Positions 1-10,808 of a stretch of 64,000 nt of DNA are shown here, in pieces. Location: contig JALGQZ010000018.1 in the NCBI GenBank assembly GCA_023105745.1, forward strand, positions 13,758,273 to 13,822,272, read 5' to 3'. Made by a program: the position numbers and the translations under genes. How positions within the stretch are numbered: the first letter of the stretch is position 1; every line of letters starts with the position of its first letter. Origin of the DNA: Austropuccinia psidii. Lineage: Eukaryota; Basidiomycota; Pucciniomycetes; Pucciniales; Sphaerophragmiaceae. Below the pieces are notes generated by a model that saw nothing but the letters and a program-made list of their open reading frames with translations, did not search any database and was not told where the DNA came from.

Positions 1-125
1 ATATGACTATTTTCAAGTACAAAAGTTCCACATGTTTGATAAAAAAGGAGACTGAGGTGGGATTTAAGCAATAAATATGACTGAGGAGGGGGATAATTGG
101 CATAAATTGTATATACAAAAATCAT

Positions 126-759
126 TCAATCAGAATCAACCTCCAAAATAGTGGGTTTTTTCTGAGAGGGGGAAGGAATATTGGACAAATACAACATTAT
201 GTGTTTCTTAAATTTATCAGCCCACCCCAGGGCTTGTTTTTGGGCATGAATCTCCCAGTTCACAGTAATGGGGGAGACTGGATAAACTTTAGAAATGATG
301 ATGTCCAAAGGAACAAAATGAGCACAACTATTCAAGAAGCAGATGAAAATGGGGGGATTATCATTTGGAGGACAGAAATAAGGGAAAAAAGGAAAGATTG
401 GGCTGTGGAATAAAAGAAAACTGGTCTTTTATACTTATTTGCAATTGGATCCCCCATGTCAGGCATGGACATCCACTTGCTTTTTGGAGCCTGGCCAACA
501 TCTTCATACCATTCAATTCTTTCCAAATAAGAGGATACTGAGGGAATTAAGGTGTTCATGGCTTCATAAAGGTCTTGATTTTGTTGAATTTATTCAGCCA
601 AGTCACCTCTGACATCAGCCCATTGATCTTGAGTCTTGTAAATGAAGTGGGATACTGTTCTGTAGCCACAGTTTCCATCACCCTGGACATTGATGGCCTT
701 GAAGGTGTATTTCAATATAAACTTTGGCAAGTCTTCTGAGCCAGTTATCTGATAAAATA
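126..759 (-). pseudogene. OTU-domain cysteine protease remnant
   Basis: Read on the minus strand from 759 down to 126. The frame begins abruptly at the LTR junction, so the N-terminus is missing. About 40 codons in is GDGNCGYR, the catalytic-cysteine motif of OTU deubiquitinase-like proteases. Further on come WMSMPDMGDPIANKYKRPV and CAHFVPL; the histidine of the latter fits the catalytic His region. The 3' part (IHAQKQALGWADKF) resembles the tails of OTU proteins that are repeated in rust genomes. The frame has an in-frame TAA after RGDLAE (about 590) and a frame change near 335, and ends at about 126. Inactive remnant. The family call rests on motifs; whether it was a host gene or cargo of a transposon cannot be told from this fragment. 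Confidence 0.6.
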
Positions 760-1222
760 TGTGAGCCTTAGAGGTAATTTCATATACCCAAAAGACCACA
801 AATACAAAAATAACATATTAATATAAATAAAATAAATTTATTTATATTATTAAAATCAAAATCAAAATATAAATATAAAATTATATTAAAAAAAAAAATT
901 AATTACAATTTAAGAATAAAAATACATTAAATTTTGTAAGTATAAAATTACATTTATACTTGAAAAAATTAAGTAAAAATGAAATTTTAACAAAATTGTG
1001 AAAAAATAAATAAATTTGGAAAAAAGTTAAATAAAAATTATTATACCTTTTTATTCAAAAAATAAACACATGAAAATCATTTCACCATTGGATTCCTCAT
1101 AAAAAATCAGGTGGGGTCACCACTGAGTGAAATTCTTGTAACTCAACTCTAAATAAGCTTAAATTAAGTTTTTAGTATTTTCAATACAAAAGTTGAAAAT
1201 CCTCAAAACCTTGATTTGATTC

Positions 1223-1238
1223 ACACCACATGTGGTGT
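1223..1238. promoter_or_regulatory. 16-bp perfect palindrome with E-box core in U3
   Basis: ACACCACATGTGGTGT, a perfect palindrome around CACATGTG. It recurs unchanged at 6949-6964 and 11275-11290, and with one mismatch each in the A2 LTRs near 15968 and 34111. It lies about 730 bp upstream of the TATA box. A bHLH-type binding site is plausible but inferred. Confidence 0.45.
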
Positions 1239-1969
1239 TAACCATCAATTTTTGTGTTAAAATTGAGGTGTTGTGTTTAGTTTAGAAATTATGAGGAATT
1301 GAAGTATTTTCAATTGAATTCAATTGAAATGTCAAAATGTGCGTGTGTATTACATAAGTGAACTTTGATTTACATATGAGGTGTCAATTATTACTGTATT
1401 GTACTGTACAATTGAATTTAATTACATATGTAAATTATAAGTATAATACATGATGAGGAATTAAAGGAAAAATAAATTGGAAAGATTAAATTTGGGGGGG
1501 AAAAGGAACTCCAGCTCTAAGGGGGAGCTAGACCCCCAAAATCCTTGCTGACAGGCGTGGGATGTCAAAATTCACGCAAAAGTTCATCACTTTTGGCCTG
1601 GAATTGAGTTACAGGGTCTGTGGACTCAATTGATGATGAGGTTTTGATACCAACTGGGGTAGTTTTAGCTGTTGCCAAAAGGGTAAAACTACCCGTAAGA
1701 TAAAACAATCATAGTAAAAACAGGTTTAACTGGTTTCTACGCCTCTGACACACATTCTGACGTGTTTTGAAGGCTCTAGGCCTGGTATTGCTATAGTAAT
1801 GGCTGATTTAAGGGTCTAAAATGGCTAAAAATGGCTAAAAATGGCTTAAACCAGCCCTTTTTGGTCTAAACCAGGGTTCAATGTTGACATAACTGGCTTT
1901 TCTGTTGTCAGGCTGTTTTTCACAACTGACAAGAGTAAATTTTACTTTTGGAGTAAGAGAATTGATGGC

Positions 1970-1976
1970 TATAAAA
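1970..1976 (+). promoter_or_regulatory. LTR TATA box
   Basis: GGCTATAAAA is present at the matching place in every family A LTR (1970, about 7686, about 12014, about 16685 and about 34825). It is followed by a pyrimidine-rich TCTTCTTTGCCCCAC stretch, where transcription would be expected to start. Confidence 0.6.
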
Positions 1977-2597
1977 CAATGTCTTCTTTGCCCCACTTTT
2001 CTCTTCATGTTAGAATCTCTTCCTTTTATTAATTAGTTTAAACACTGTTAAACCAATCAATCAAATATTCAAACCACCATTTTTAAATCATTTTAATCCT
2101 TTTAATCACGTGAAAAAATCATTATAATCATTGTTTGTAACTATTATAATCATTTTTACCCCTGAACCACCCCAAAAGTGAATTAAAGCATCTTTCATCA
2201 CTGTAAACTTTGTCACTTTGTTTCCAAATTCACTCTGGTCACTTTTGGGCGTGTTTTCTCTTTAATATTTTTTCTAAAGACTTTGTTCTTTAATTAATTG
2301 CTTGCAGCTCTTTGCTCAATTAATTCCAATTGAAATTGCTCTTGAAGAAATTTCTTTTGTAGCCTTAAAATATCTCTTGTAGAGTATTTTTTGGATAAAT
2401 CTTTATTGTTGGTAAAACAATAAATTTTTATGATATCATTGTTTTATAATAATAAAGTTATAAGCAATAAAATTGGCGTGTTTTCTCTTAAAAATAATAT
2501 TTCATACTATTTTTAACTGAATTTTACCTTATACAAATTTTGAGGACAGGAAAAGTACTTGATTTCTAATCGAAGTTTCATATCCACACCTTACATT

Positions 2598-2610
2598 TGG
2601 GGGCCCAGCC
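2598..2610 (+). other. Primer-binding site, A1
   Basis: TGGGGGCCCAGCC starts two bases after the LTR end, the usual place for a tRNA primer site (TGG pairs with the CCA end). Nearly the same motif follows the LTRs of B1, A2, C2 and C1. The primer tRNA was not identified; it is not the initiator-Met site. Confidence 0.65.
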
Positions 2611-2819
2611 GTGATATTTTACCTGTGACATATTTCTTTTACTCTTTTTAAATCTTTTTTATTATATTGAAAAATTTAAAAACATATAAAAAATACTTAT
2701 AATTCAAAAAATCCATAAAAAAATAATTTTTTTCATATTATAAGTGAGGCTTATATTTTTATTTCCTTTTTGAAATAACCTTTTTTTACTTAATTAATTG
2801 GCTTTTTCATTAATTTTAG

Positions 2820-3697
2820 TGTCTGACAACGTGGTAAGACAAGAAAACATTGAAACAGCCTCAACAGTCACCAGCATTGTTCCTGTAAGCATTATTAATT
2901 CAGACCATAATAGTACTGTCATTGTGACTCAAAATAATCAACCTGAACCAATATCTTCTGAATTGATTAACTTGGACATAAGTAATACTCTTCAGAAAGC
3001 TACGAATTCGGCCAATAGTAAGTTTTTTGACGTAAAAATACTATTTTAAGCCTTTTTAAACCAGAATTATGCCTTCAACCAGGTCAGGAGCCAGCTACAA
3101 CCCCTCAAGAAGCTCCCAAAAAGGTAATAGACGTGATTATGGCAGAGGCCAATCAGGTACAGAAGGAAAAGGGTCAGTTGATGACTTCCAAACAACTAAG
3201 ATGGGTCATTCTGAAGCTGATAATACTATTTTACCTTCAAAAAGAGCTGACACCGCCACAACAAGCCTCTGTGGACATATACAAAGCCAGCCACAGTGCA
3301 TACAACAATGCACTTAAATTCAAGGAGTACCAGATCCTTGCAGACCTGTGGAAGAATTGCATGAATTCTTACCTGACAGTAAGAAAATTCCTGGGCCATC
3401 CAAACACTTGCAAATTGCTCAATGGATGGCATCCATTGATGGAGAAGAAAAACATGATGCTTTTGACACTAGAATGGAGGAAAAACAACCCTCCACCACC
3501 CAAACCAGTGCCAAAAACAGCCCCAGTGGCCAGAAGCAGCAATTCCAACGTTTAAAAGCAGCCACAAGCTCCAAACAAGGTCAAAGGGAAGGAACCAGCC
3601 AAGGCTACAGGATGCCATGCAAAATGTATTCCAGATGGCCAGAAACATGATGGAATTACAGAAGAAGAAGGAAGCCAGATTAAGATTCCAGAAATGA
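2820..3697 (+). pseudogene. ORF1 of A1 (two exons, broken)
   Basis: Exon 1 runs 2820-3017 and exon 2 from 3083. The acceptor TTTTAG at 2814-2819 is followed by TG TCT GAC AAC, so an upstream exon ending in A would make ATG TCT GAC. No ATG is present in frame otherwise. Exon 1 encodes a Thr/Ser/Val-rich segment conserved in A2. Exon 2 reads QEPATTPQEAPKK and then a globular region with LWKNC and MNSYLTVRKFLGHPNTCKLL, which matches B1 ORF1 (MNSYLHIKSFLGQEQTIELL). A premature TAA sits at 3553-3555. A deletion follows, and the original stop is probably the TGA at 3695-3697 that overlaps the ATG of the downstream MISD segment (ATGA). Function unknown; perhaps a structural or nucleic-acid partner of Gag. 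No known domain recognised. Confidence 0.55.
3018..3082 (+). other. Phase-1 mini-intron, 65 nt (A1)
   Basis: Donor GTAAGT at 3018, acceptor CAACCAG ending at 3082. Splicing joins the first base of a codon (A) to GT and moves from frame 2 to frame 1, the frame in which conserved ORF1 sequence continues. The ATG of the gag-pol frame (3069) is inside this intron. Introns of 64, 65 and 68 nt with the same phase lie at the matching place in A2, B1, C2 and C1. Confidence 0.6.
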
Positions 3698-6600
3698 TTT
3701 CTGATATATTTGATTCCATCCCAGAGTTGTATGATGCTATAAATGACGTGAAAAAACATCTTTCTGATAAAAATGAAACCATTTGTAACAACATTAAAAC
3801 AAACAACCTGAGTCTGTGCCAAATTAATGAAACACTTATGTGTTTTGAAAAAGCTTTAAGAACAATTAAAAATTCCAATAATGATGATTCTTATAACAAT
3901 AAAATAAATGAACAATCTGCCATTATTAAAGAATTAACATATAAATATTCTAAATTCAATATTGATGACATAATTGAAACAAGAATTAAACAAGCCATAA
4001 ATATTATCAAGACAGATAACAAGAAAGTCCTTGATGACATTTCAAATTCATTTACTGAAGTAAAGACATATACCATTGCCTTGAAAAAGTGTTTTGATGC
4101 TTCACAGGAAGAAATATCAAAATTATAAAAGAAATTGAATCAATTCACTGCTGATAATACAAGACAGACAGAGTTATGGCAAGAACTGACACATAAGGAA
4201 GACATTTACAAAATTGAAGTAATAAATTTAATACAAAGCTTCCAACATGAATACAGAAATTCCCAAAGGTGTAGCAAAAGTAAAAGGAATGACATTGAAC
4301 AAATACTGAACACCTTACCAAGAATGTCTACACCTCTAAATCAAAATGAGGGCACAAGAATTCCAAATCCACAAGTATTGGATCCTGATAATTCACAATT
4401 AAAAAATGAATTATCCACTTCTTTTCATAACTTGGAACCATCAATGGGCCAAGCACTCTTGAAAGAAGTTCCAAAACTTAAAGAATGGCCTCACTTCAGT
4501 GGTGAAGGAGAGTATGACCATATGGAATTCATTAGAGGTATTGACATGATCAAAGAGGATTTTGAATTACCAGAAAGATTGGTAACATCCAGGTTTAACA
4601 CCTTTTCTACCAGATCAGCTCACAGATGGTACATCAAAATAAGACAAGCACATGGACACCAGAGTTGGACTTGGTGGAAAACCCAAATCATCAACAAATG
4701 GGCAAATGATGCTTTGAGGTTTAAAGTTGAAACAGCCTTTGAATCTGCCAAATTTAATGCTGATAAAGACAAAGCTTTACCATGTTTTTGCCAACAAAAG
4801 GACAGATTAACAGCATTATATCCTGACATGTCAGAATTTATGATCCATAGAAAAATTCTGAGACAATTTGGAGGTGACTTAGAGCATGCTGTCAAAAGCA
4901 GGACTACTGAACAATCTTCAGCAGAGGATATTATCAATATACTAGAAGAAGTAACCACCAGAACCAAAATTGGTTCTAGTAGGGTGAATCTCAAAACAAG
5001 GTTTAATACACCTTGGAAAGATTCTGTGGACAAAAACCCCAAAGAAAATTCTAGTAATATTAAATATAAATCTGCAGAATCAGTCAGAAAATGCCATATT
5101 TGCCAAAGCACCACCCATTTAGCCAATACATGTCCAAAAAGGGGGAAAATCAATGAGATTGACATTGAAAAGGGACCAGATGTTGAAAAAGAAGACATAA
5201 TTGAAGACAATTCAGATGATAAGTCATCCATATTTTCTGAATCTTCAAAAGATATAGAGAATATCAATGCCAATTTTGACATCATGGAATCTTATTCCCA
5301 CTTACCACAATTGATCAATGGTCAAGTTGATTTATCAAACGTTCAAGATGCACAACTTATGAAGACAAAACCAAACAGAGGAAAAGGTTATACAGCTGGT
5401 AACTCCTGTATAACAGAGGTGGTGATTGACAACAAGCCCACCAAACTTTTGCTTGACCCAGGAGCCTTCTGCTCTTGTGTTGGAAAATCTTTTCTTAAGA
5501 CTTGTGTACCAAATTTTGAAGACCAATTGTTACCAATTGATGGTATAAAATTCAACATTGCAAGTAACCCAATGAAAGCATTAGGAATCTTTGAGACCAA
5601 TGTCATATTCCCACACATAAATGGGAATTTAACGATCACAGTTGAATTTGTTTTTATGGAAAACTGCTCTAGTACCCATTTTATATTGGGAAATGACTAT
5701 TTAATCATGTATGGGATAGATTTACATAATAGCAAAGACAGATACTTTACTATTGGAGACAATAAGTGCCAAAAATTTGCCTTTTTACCATTTAAAAGAC
5801 AGATTACAGTAAACAAAGTATCACCAGTCAACTTAGACTTAGAAAGATTTAAGTCTGAACAGTTGAATGAGGCTGAAATAAGCCTTCATCTGACTGATAA
5901 ACAAGAAAATGAACTTTCTTCCCTTTTGTATGACCACAGAGGAGAATTTGCTACAGACAAAGAACCTCTAGGAGCAATTATTGGTCATGAAGTTGACATC
6001 ATTCTTAAAATTGAGAGACCTTATCCACCACTCCTCAGAAGGCCTGGTTATCCAGCAAGTCCAAAATCAAGAGAAGCTCTAGAAATTCATATCAAAGAAC
6101 TTCTGGACCTTGGTGTAATAAGAAAAGTAGGCCACAATGAAGAAGTAGAAATAACTACACCAGTCATAGTGGTGTGGCATAATGGAAAATCCAGAATGGT
6201 TGGGGACTTTAGAGCTCTGAACACTTACACTGTTCCAGACAGATACCCAATACCAAAAATCCAAATTGCCCTTACTCAAATATCTCAAGCAGTGTATATA
6301 ACCACTATGGATGCCCTTAAAGGATTCCATCAAAATGTGGTAACACCAAGAGCAAGAAAATACTTGAGAGTTATTGTTCATTGTGGAGTGTATGAATACT
6401 TAAGGATGCCCTTTGGTATCAAAAATGCACCTTCACACTTCCAAAGAATGATGAATGAAATCTTCCCTGAAGAACTCTCAGAGTGTGAGCCTTAGAGGTA
6501 ATTTCATATACCCAAAAGACCACAAATATAAAAAATAACATATTAATATAAATAAAACAAATTTATTTATATTATTTAAATAAAAATCAAAATATAAATA

Positions 6601-9600
6601 TAAAATTATATTAAAAATAAAAAATTAATTACAATTTAAAAATAAAAATACATTAAATTTTATAAGTATAAAATTACATTTATACTTGAAAAAATTAGGT
6701 AAAAATGAAATTTTAACAAAACTGTGAAAAAATAAATAAATTTGGAAAAAAGTTAAATAAAAATTATTATAACTTTTTATCCAATAAATAAATACATAAA
6801 AATTATTTCACCATTGGATTCCTCATAAAAAATCAGGTGGGGTCGCCTCTGAGTGAAATTCTTGTAACTCAACTCTAAATAAGCTTAAATTAAGTTTTTA
6901 GTATTTTCAATACAAAAGTTGAAAATCCTCAAAACCTTGATTTGATTCACACCACATGTGGTGTTAACCATCAATTTTTGTGTTAAAATTGAGGTGTTGT
7001 GTTTAGTTTAGAAGTTATGAGGAATTGAAGTATTTTCAATTGAATTCAATTGAAATGTCAAGATGTGCGTGTGTATTACATAAGTGAACTTTGATTTACA
7101 TATGAGGTGTCAATTATTACTGTATTGTACTGTACAATTGAATTGAATTACATATGTAAAGTACAAGTATAATACATGATGAGGAATTAAAGGAAAAATA
7201 AATTGGAAAGATTAAATTTGGGGGGGAAAAGGAACTCCAGCTCTAAGGGGGAGCTAGACCCCCAAAATCCTTGCTGACAGGCGTGGGATGTCAAAATTCA
7301 TGCAAAAGTTCATCACTTTTGGCCTGGAATTGAGTTACAGGGTCTGTGGACTCAATTGATGATGACGTTTTGATACCAACTGGGGTAGTTTTAGCTGTTG
7401 CCAAGAGGGTAAAACTACCCTTAAGATAAAACAATCATAATAAAAACAGGTTTAACTGGTTTCTACGCCTCTGACACACATTCTGACGTGTTTTGAAGGC
7501 TCTAGGCCTGGTATTGCTATAGTAATGGCTGATTTAAGGGTCTAAAATGGCTAAAAATGGCGTAAACCAGCCCTTTTTGGTCTAAACCAGGGTTCAATGA
7601 TGCCATAATTGGCTTTTCTGTTGTCAGACTGTTTTTCACGACTGACAAGAGTAAAATTTACTTTTGGAGTAAGAGAATTGATGGCTATAAAAGAATGTCT
7701 TCTTTGCCCCACTTTTCTCTTCATGTTAGAATCTTTTCCTTTTATTAATTAGTTTAAACACTGTTAAACCAATCAATCAAAGATTCCAACCACCATTTTT
7801 AAATCACTTTAATCCATTTAACCACGTGAAAAAATCATTATAATCATTGTTTGTAACTCTTATAATCATTTTTACCCCTGAACCACCCCAAAAGTGAATT
7901 AAAGCATCTTTCATCACTGTTAACTTTGTCACTTTGTTTCCAAATTCACTCTGGTCACTTTTGGGCGTGTTTTCTCGTTAATATTCTTTTTAAAGACTTT
8001 GTTCTTTAATTAATTGCTTGCAGTTCTTTGCTCAATTAATTTCAATTGAAATTGCTCTTGAAGAAATTTCTTTTGTAGCCTTAAAATATCTCTTGTAGAG
8101 TATTTTTTGGATAAATTTTTATTGTTGGTAAAACAATAAATTTTTATAATATTATTGTTTTATACTGATAAAGTTATAAACAATAAATTTGGCGTGTTTT
8201 CTCTTAAAAATAATATTTCATACTATTTTTAACTGGATTTTACCTTATACAAATTTTGAGGACAGGAAAAGTACTTGATTTTTAATCAAAGTTTCATATC
8301 CACACCTCTCACAGAGGGATGGTTAATCATTTACATTGATGACATTATTATCTGTTCCAAGACTTGGGAGGAGCACATGTACAGATTATCAAGAGTTTTG
8401 ACAAAAATTCAATCAGTAAACATGAAAATCTCCTTGAAGAAATGTCATTTTGGATTTAAAGAACTTAAAGCACTAGGACATGTTGTATCTGGTTTGTCCC
8501 TTGGAATTGACAAAAACAAAGTTGCAGCAGTATTGTTAAAACCCATTACTCAGAATAAGAAGGAAATTCAGTAATTCTTAGGTTTTGCAGGATATTACAG
8601 GCAACACATTAAAGATTTTGCATCCATAGAAAGGCCACTTTATAAGTTGTGTGACAAAGACACAGTATTTGAAATGACTGTTGACAGAGTCAAAGCTTTT
8701 GAGTCTCTAAGAGAATCATTGACCACTGCTCCACTCTTACTGATGCCAGACTTTAAATTGCCTTTCAAACTGTATATTGATGCATCAGGGGATGGACTGG
8801 GTGCTGCACTTCACCAAGTTAAGATCATAAATGATAAACCTGTAGAAGTATCCATATGTTTCATATCCAGGCAAATCAAACCAGCTGAAGCCAGATATGG
8901 TGCAAGTCAGATGGAATGTCTATGCCTTGTCTGGGACTTGGAGAAATTGAACTACTTCTTAGAGGGATGTGTTTTTGAAGTGATAACATATTGTACAGCT
9001 GTCAAATCACTTTTGAACATGAAAACACCCAACAGACACATGCTCAGATGGCAAATAGCCATACAAGAATACAGAGGCAATATGACTATTGTTCATAAGT
9101 ATGGGAATATTCATAAGAATGCAGATGGACTAAGCAGATGGCCATTACCAAATAATATTGATAATCCTGCTTATGTGCCAGAAGAAGCTTCACCACAAAT
9201 TGCAATAGAAGGAATAAGTGTTACAGACTTGAACACCACCTTCTTTGAAGAAGTCAGAAGTAGCTACACTCAAGATAAGAATTGTAGCATCTTATGCCAA
9301 TTAATTAACAAAGACTGTAAAGACAACTCTCTAATACGTTCCTTGGATGAAATATGGAGAAAATCTTATGATGAAGGAAGATTTCACCTACTGGATGGTA
9401 TAATTTACCACAGAACCAAGCACACATGTGTCATGACAGTTGTAGACAGGTCATTAATCAATCTTGTACTGAAAGAATGCCATGATAGTCCCTTTTCAGG
9501 ACATCTGTCTGAAGACAGAACAAGAGAGAAATTAAAGACCTGCATATGGTGGCCAATGTGGCAGAAAGATGTTGCAGAGTATCGCAAAGCCTGTGACAGA

Positions 9601-10785
9601 TGCCAAAAGGCAAATAAATCCACTGGAAAAAGACTTATGATAAAAATCCAAGAACCAAACAGACCTTGGGAAATTGTCCATATGGATTGGGTAACTGGCC
9701 TACCACCAGGAGGTGACAGGAGCTATAATGCTTGCCTAGTAATTGTGGACAGATTCAGTAAAACTCCAATCTTTTTACCATGTCACAAAGATGATACAGC
9801 CATGGATACAGCTCTTCTGATATGGAATAGAGTAGTGTCATGGACTGGGATATTTACAAATATCATCAGTGATAGAGATCCCAAATTCAATTCAGCACTA
9901 TGGACAAATCTTCACCAATTATTTGGCACTAAACTGTCTTTCTCTACAGCCTACCACCCACAAACTGATGGCCTGGCTGAAAGAATGATCCAAAACTTAG
10001 AGGACATGGTGAGAAGATTTTGTGCATATGGCCTTGAATTCAAAGATTGTGATGGATTTACCCATGATTGGTGTACTCTGTTGCCAGCACTGGAATTACC
10101 ATATAAAACATCAATCCATGCCAGTACCAATCAGAATCCTGCTATTCTATAAAAAGGATGGAACCCCAAGTTACCCCAAGATTCCTTGAGGAAACACTTA
10201 ATTGAAATACATCCCACAGCTGCTAGCTTCAAAGGAATGCTAGACAAAGCTAGAAAGCATGCAGTAAGATGCATGGAGGACTCTTTTGCATATGCTAAAG
10301 ACAAATGGGATAAATCACATGCAACTCGAGATTTCAAAGTGGGGGACCTAGTTCTTGTATCCACCACTAACTTCAATAACATCAAAGGATGTAAAAAGCT
10401 GAAAGACTCATTTGCAGGACCTTTTGTGATTAAGGCCCTCCATGGAGAAAATGCTGTTGAAGTAGAGTTATCTGAAGAACTTAGCAATAAGCACCCTACA
10501 TTTCCAGTAAGCTTGATAAAGCCATATAAATCTAGTGATGCTGAGAAATTTCCCTTGAGGAATAAGATTCCCCAAGTTATACCTCCTATTGAGACATCTG
10601 GTACTAAGAAAATTGCCAAAGGTCTTAAAGAAAGGAAATTAAGAACCAAGAAAGTAAGGGAATACCTTGTTAGGTACAGTGACCCAACTTGTGAAGATGA
10701 ATGGTTAGAAGAAAAAAATACACCAGAAGCTACCAAACTCCTGAGGAGATTCAGACACACTAGAAACACCAATATTACAAAGTAA
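3069..10785 (+). pseudogene. Gag-Pol polyprotein of A1 (interrupted)
   Basis: The ATG at 3069 (MPSTRSGAS) starts a low-complexity N-terminus overlapping ORF1. A stop at 3315 and an indel near 3600 break that part. From 3694 one frame continues to 10785. Domains in order: coiled gag region, CCHC knuckle (CHICQSTTHLANTC, about 5093), protease with DPGA at 5455-5466, RT up to RMPFGIKNAP, then the solo LTR, then YIDD at 8332-8343, RNase H ([10 protein letters not shown]), integrase HHCC (HLSEDR...CDRCQKANK) and DDE core ([24 protein letters not shown]), GPF module, and a chromodomain-like tail (REYLVRYSDPTCEDEWL). Lesions: TAA at 4126, 8572 and 10150; RNase H Asp replaced by Tyr at 8989-8991. No frameshift is seen between 3694 and 10785 apart from the LTR insertion. 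Not functional. Confidence 0.85.
6484..8311 (+). repeat. Solo family A LTR inside A1 RT domain
   Basis: 1828 bp, begins TGTGAGCC, ends CACACCTCTCA, flanked by the 5-bp duplication CAGAG (6479-6483 and 8312-8316). Removing it with one duplication restores the RT reading across the GWLIIYIDD region. No internal sequence, so it is a product of LTR-LTR recombination after insertion. It is younger than A1 by position. Confidence 0.92.
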
Positions 10786-10796
10786 TATTCTTTTTT

Positions 10797-10808
10797 AGGG
10801 GGAGGGAA
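10797..10808 (+). other. Polypurine tract, A1
   Basis: AGGGGGAGGGAA directly precedes the 3' LTR and follows a T-run. Plus-strand priming site by position. A2 has the same tract before 33672, and B1 has GTGGGAGGGAA. Confidence 0.75.

Larger units (their letters stand above)
760..2595 (+). repeat. 5' LTR of A1
   Basis: 1836 bp, TGTGAGCC...CACACCTTACA. It aligns throughout with 10809-12637 and with the solo LTR 6484-8311 at roughly 95% by eye. Distinctive marks are three copies of a 10-bp unit (TAAAAATGGC, 1815-1845) where the other two copies have two, and private substitutions in U3. A TATA box lies at 1970-1976. Confidence 0.9.

Noticed and set aside
2178..2183. GTGAAT after CCCCAAAA as the leader-intron donor of family A
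   Set aside because: It would give a good start context (AAAATG) but is a weak donor; left as a candidate, not annotated.
2598..2610. Tf1-type self-priming from the LTR stretch TTTGCCCCA
   Set aside because: Only about six bases could pair with the primer site, and family B lacks the stretch.
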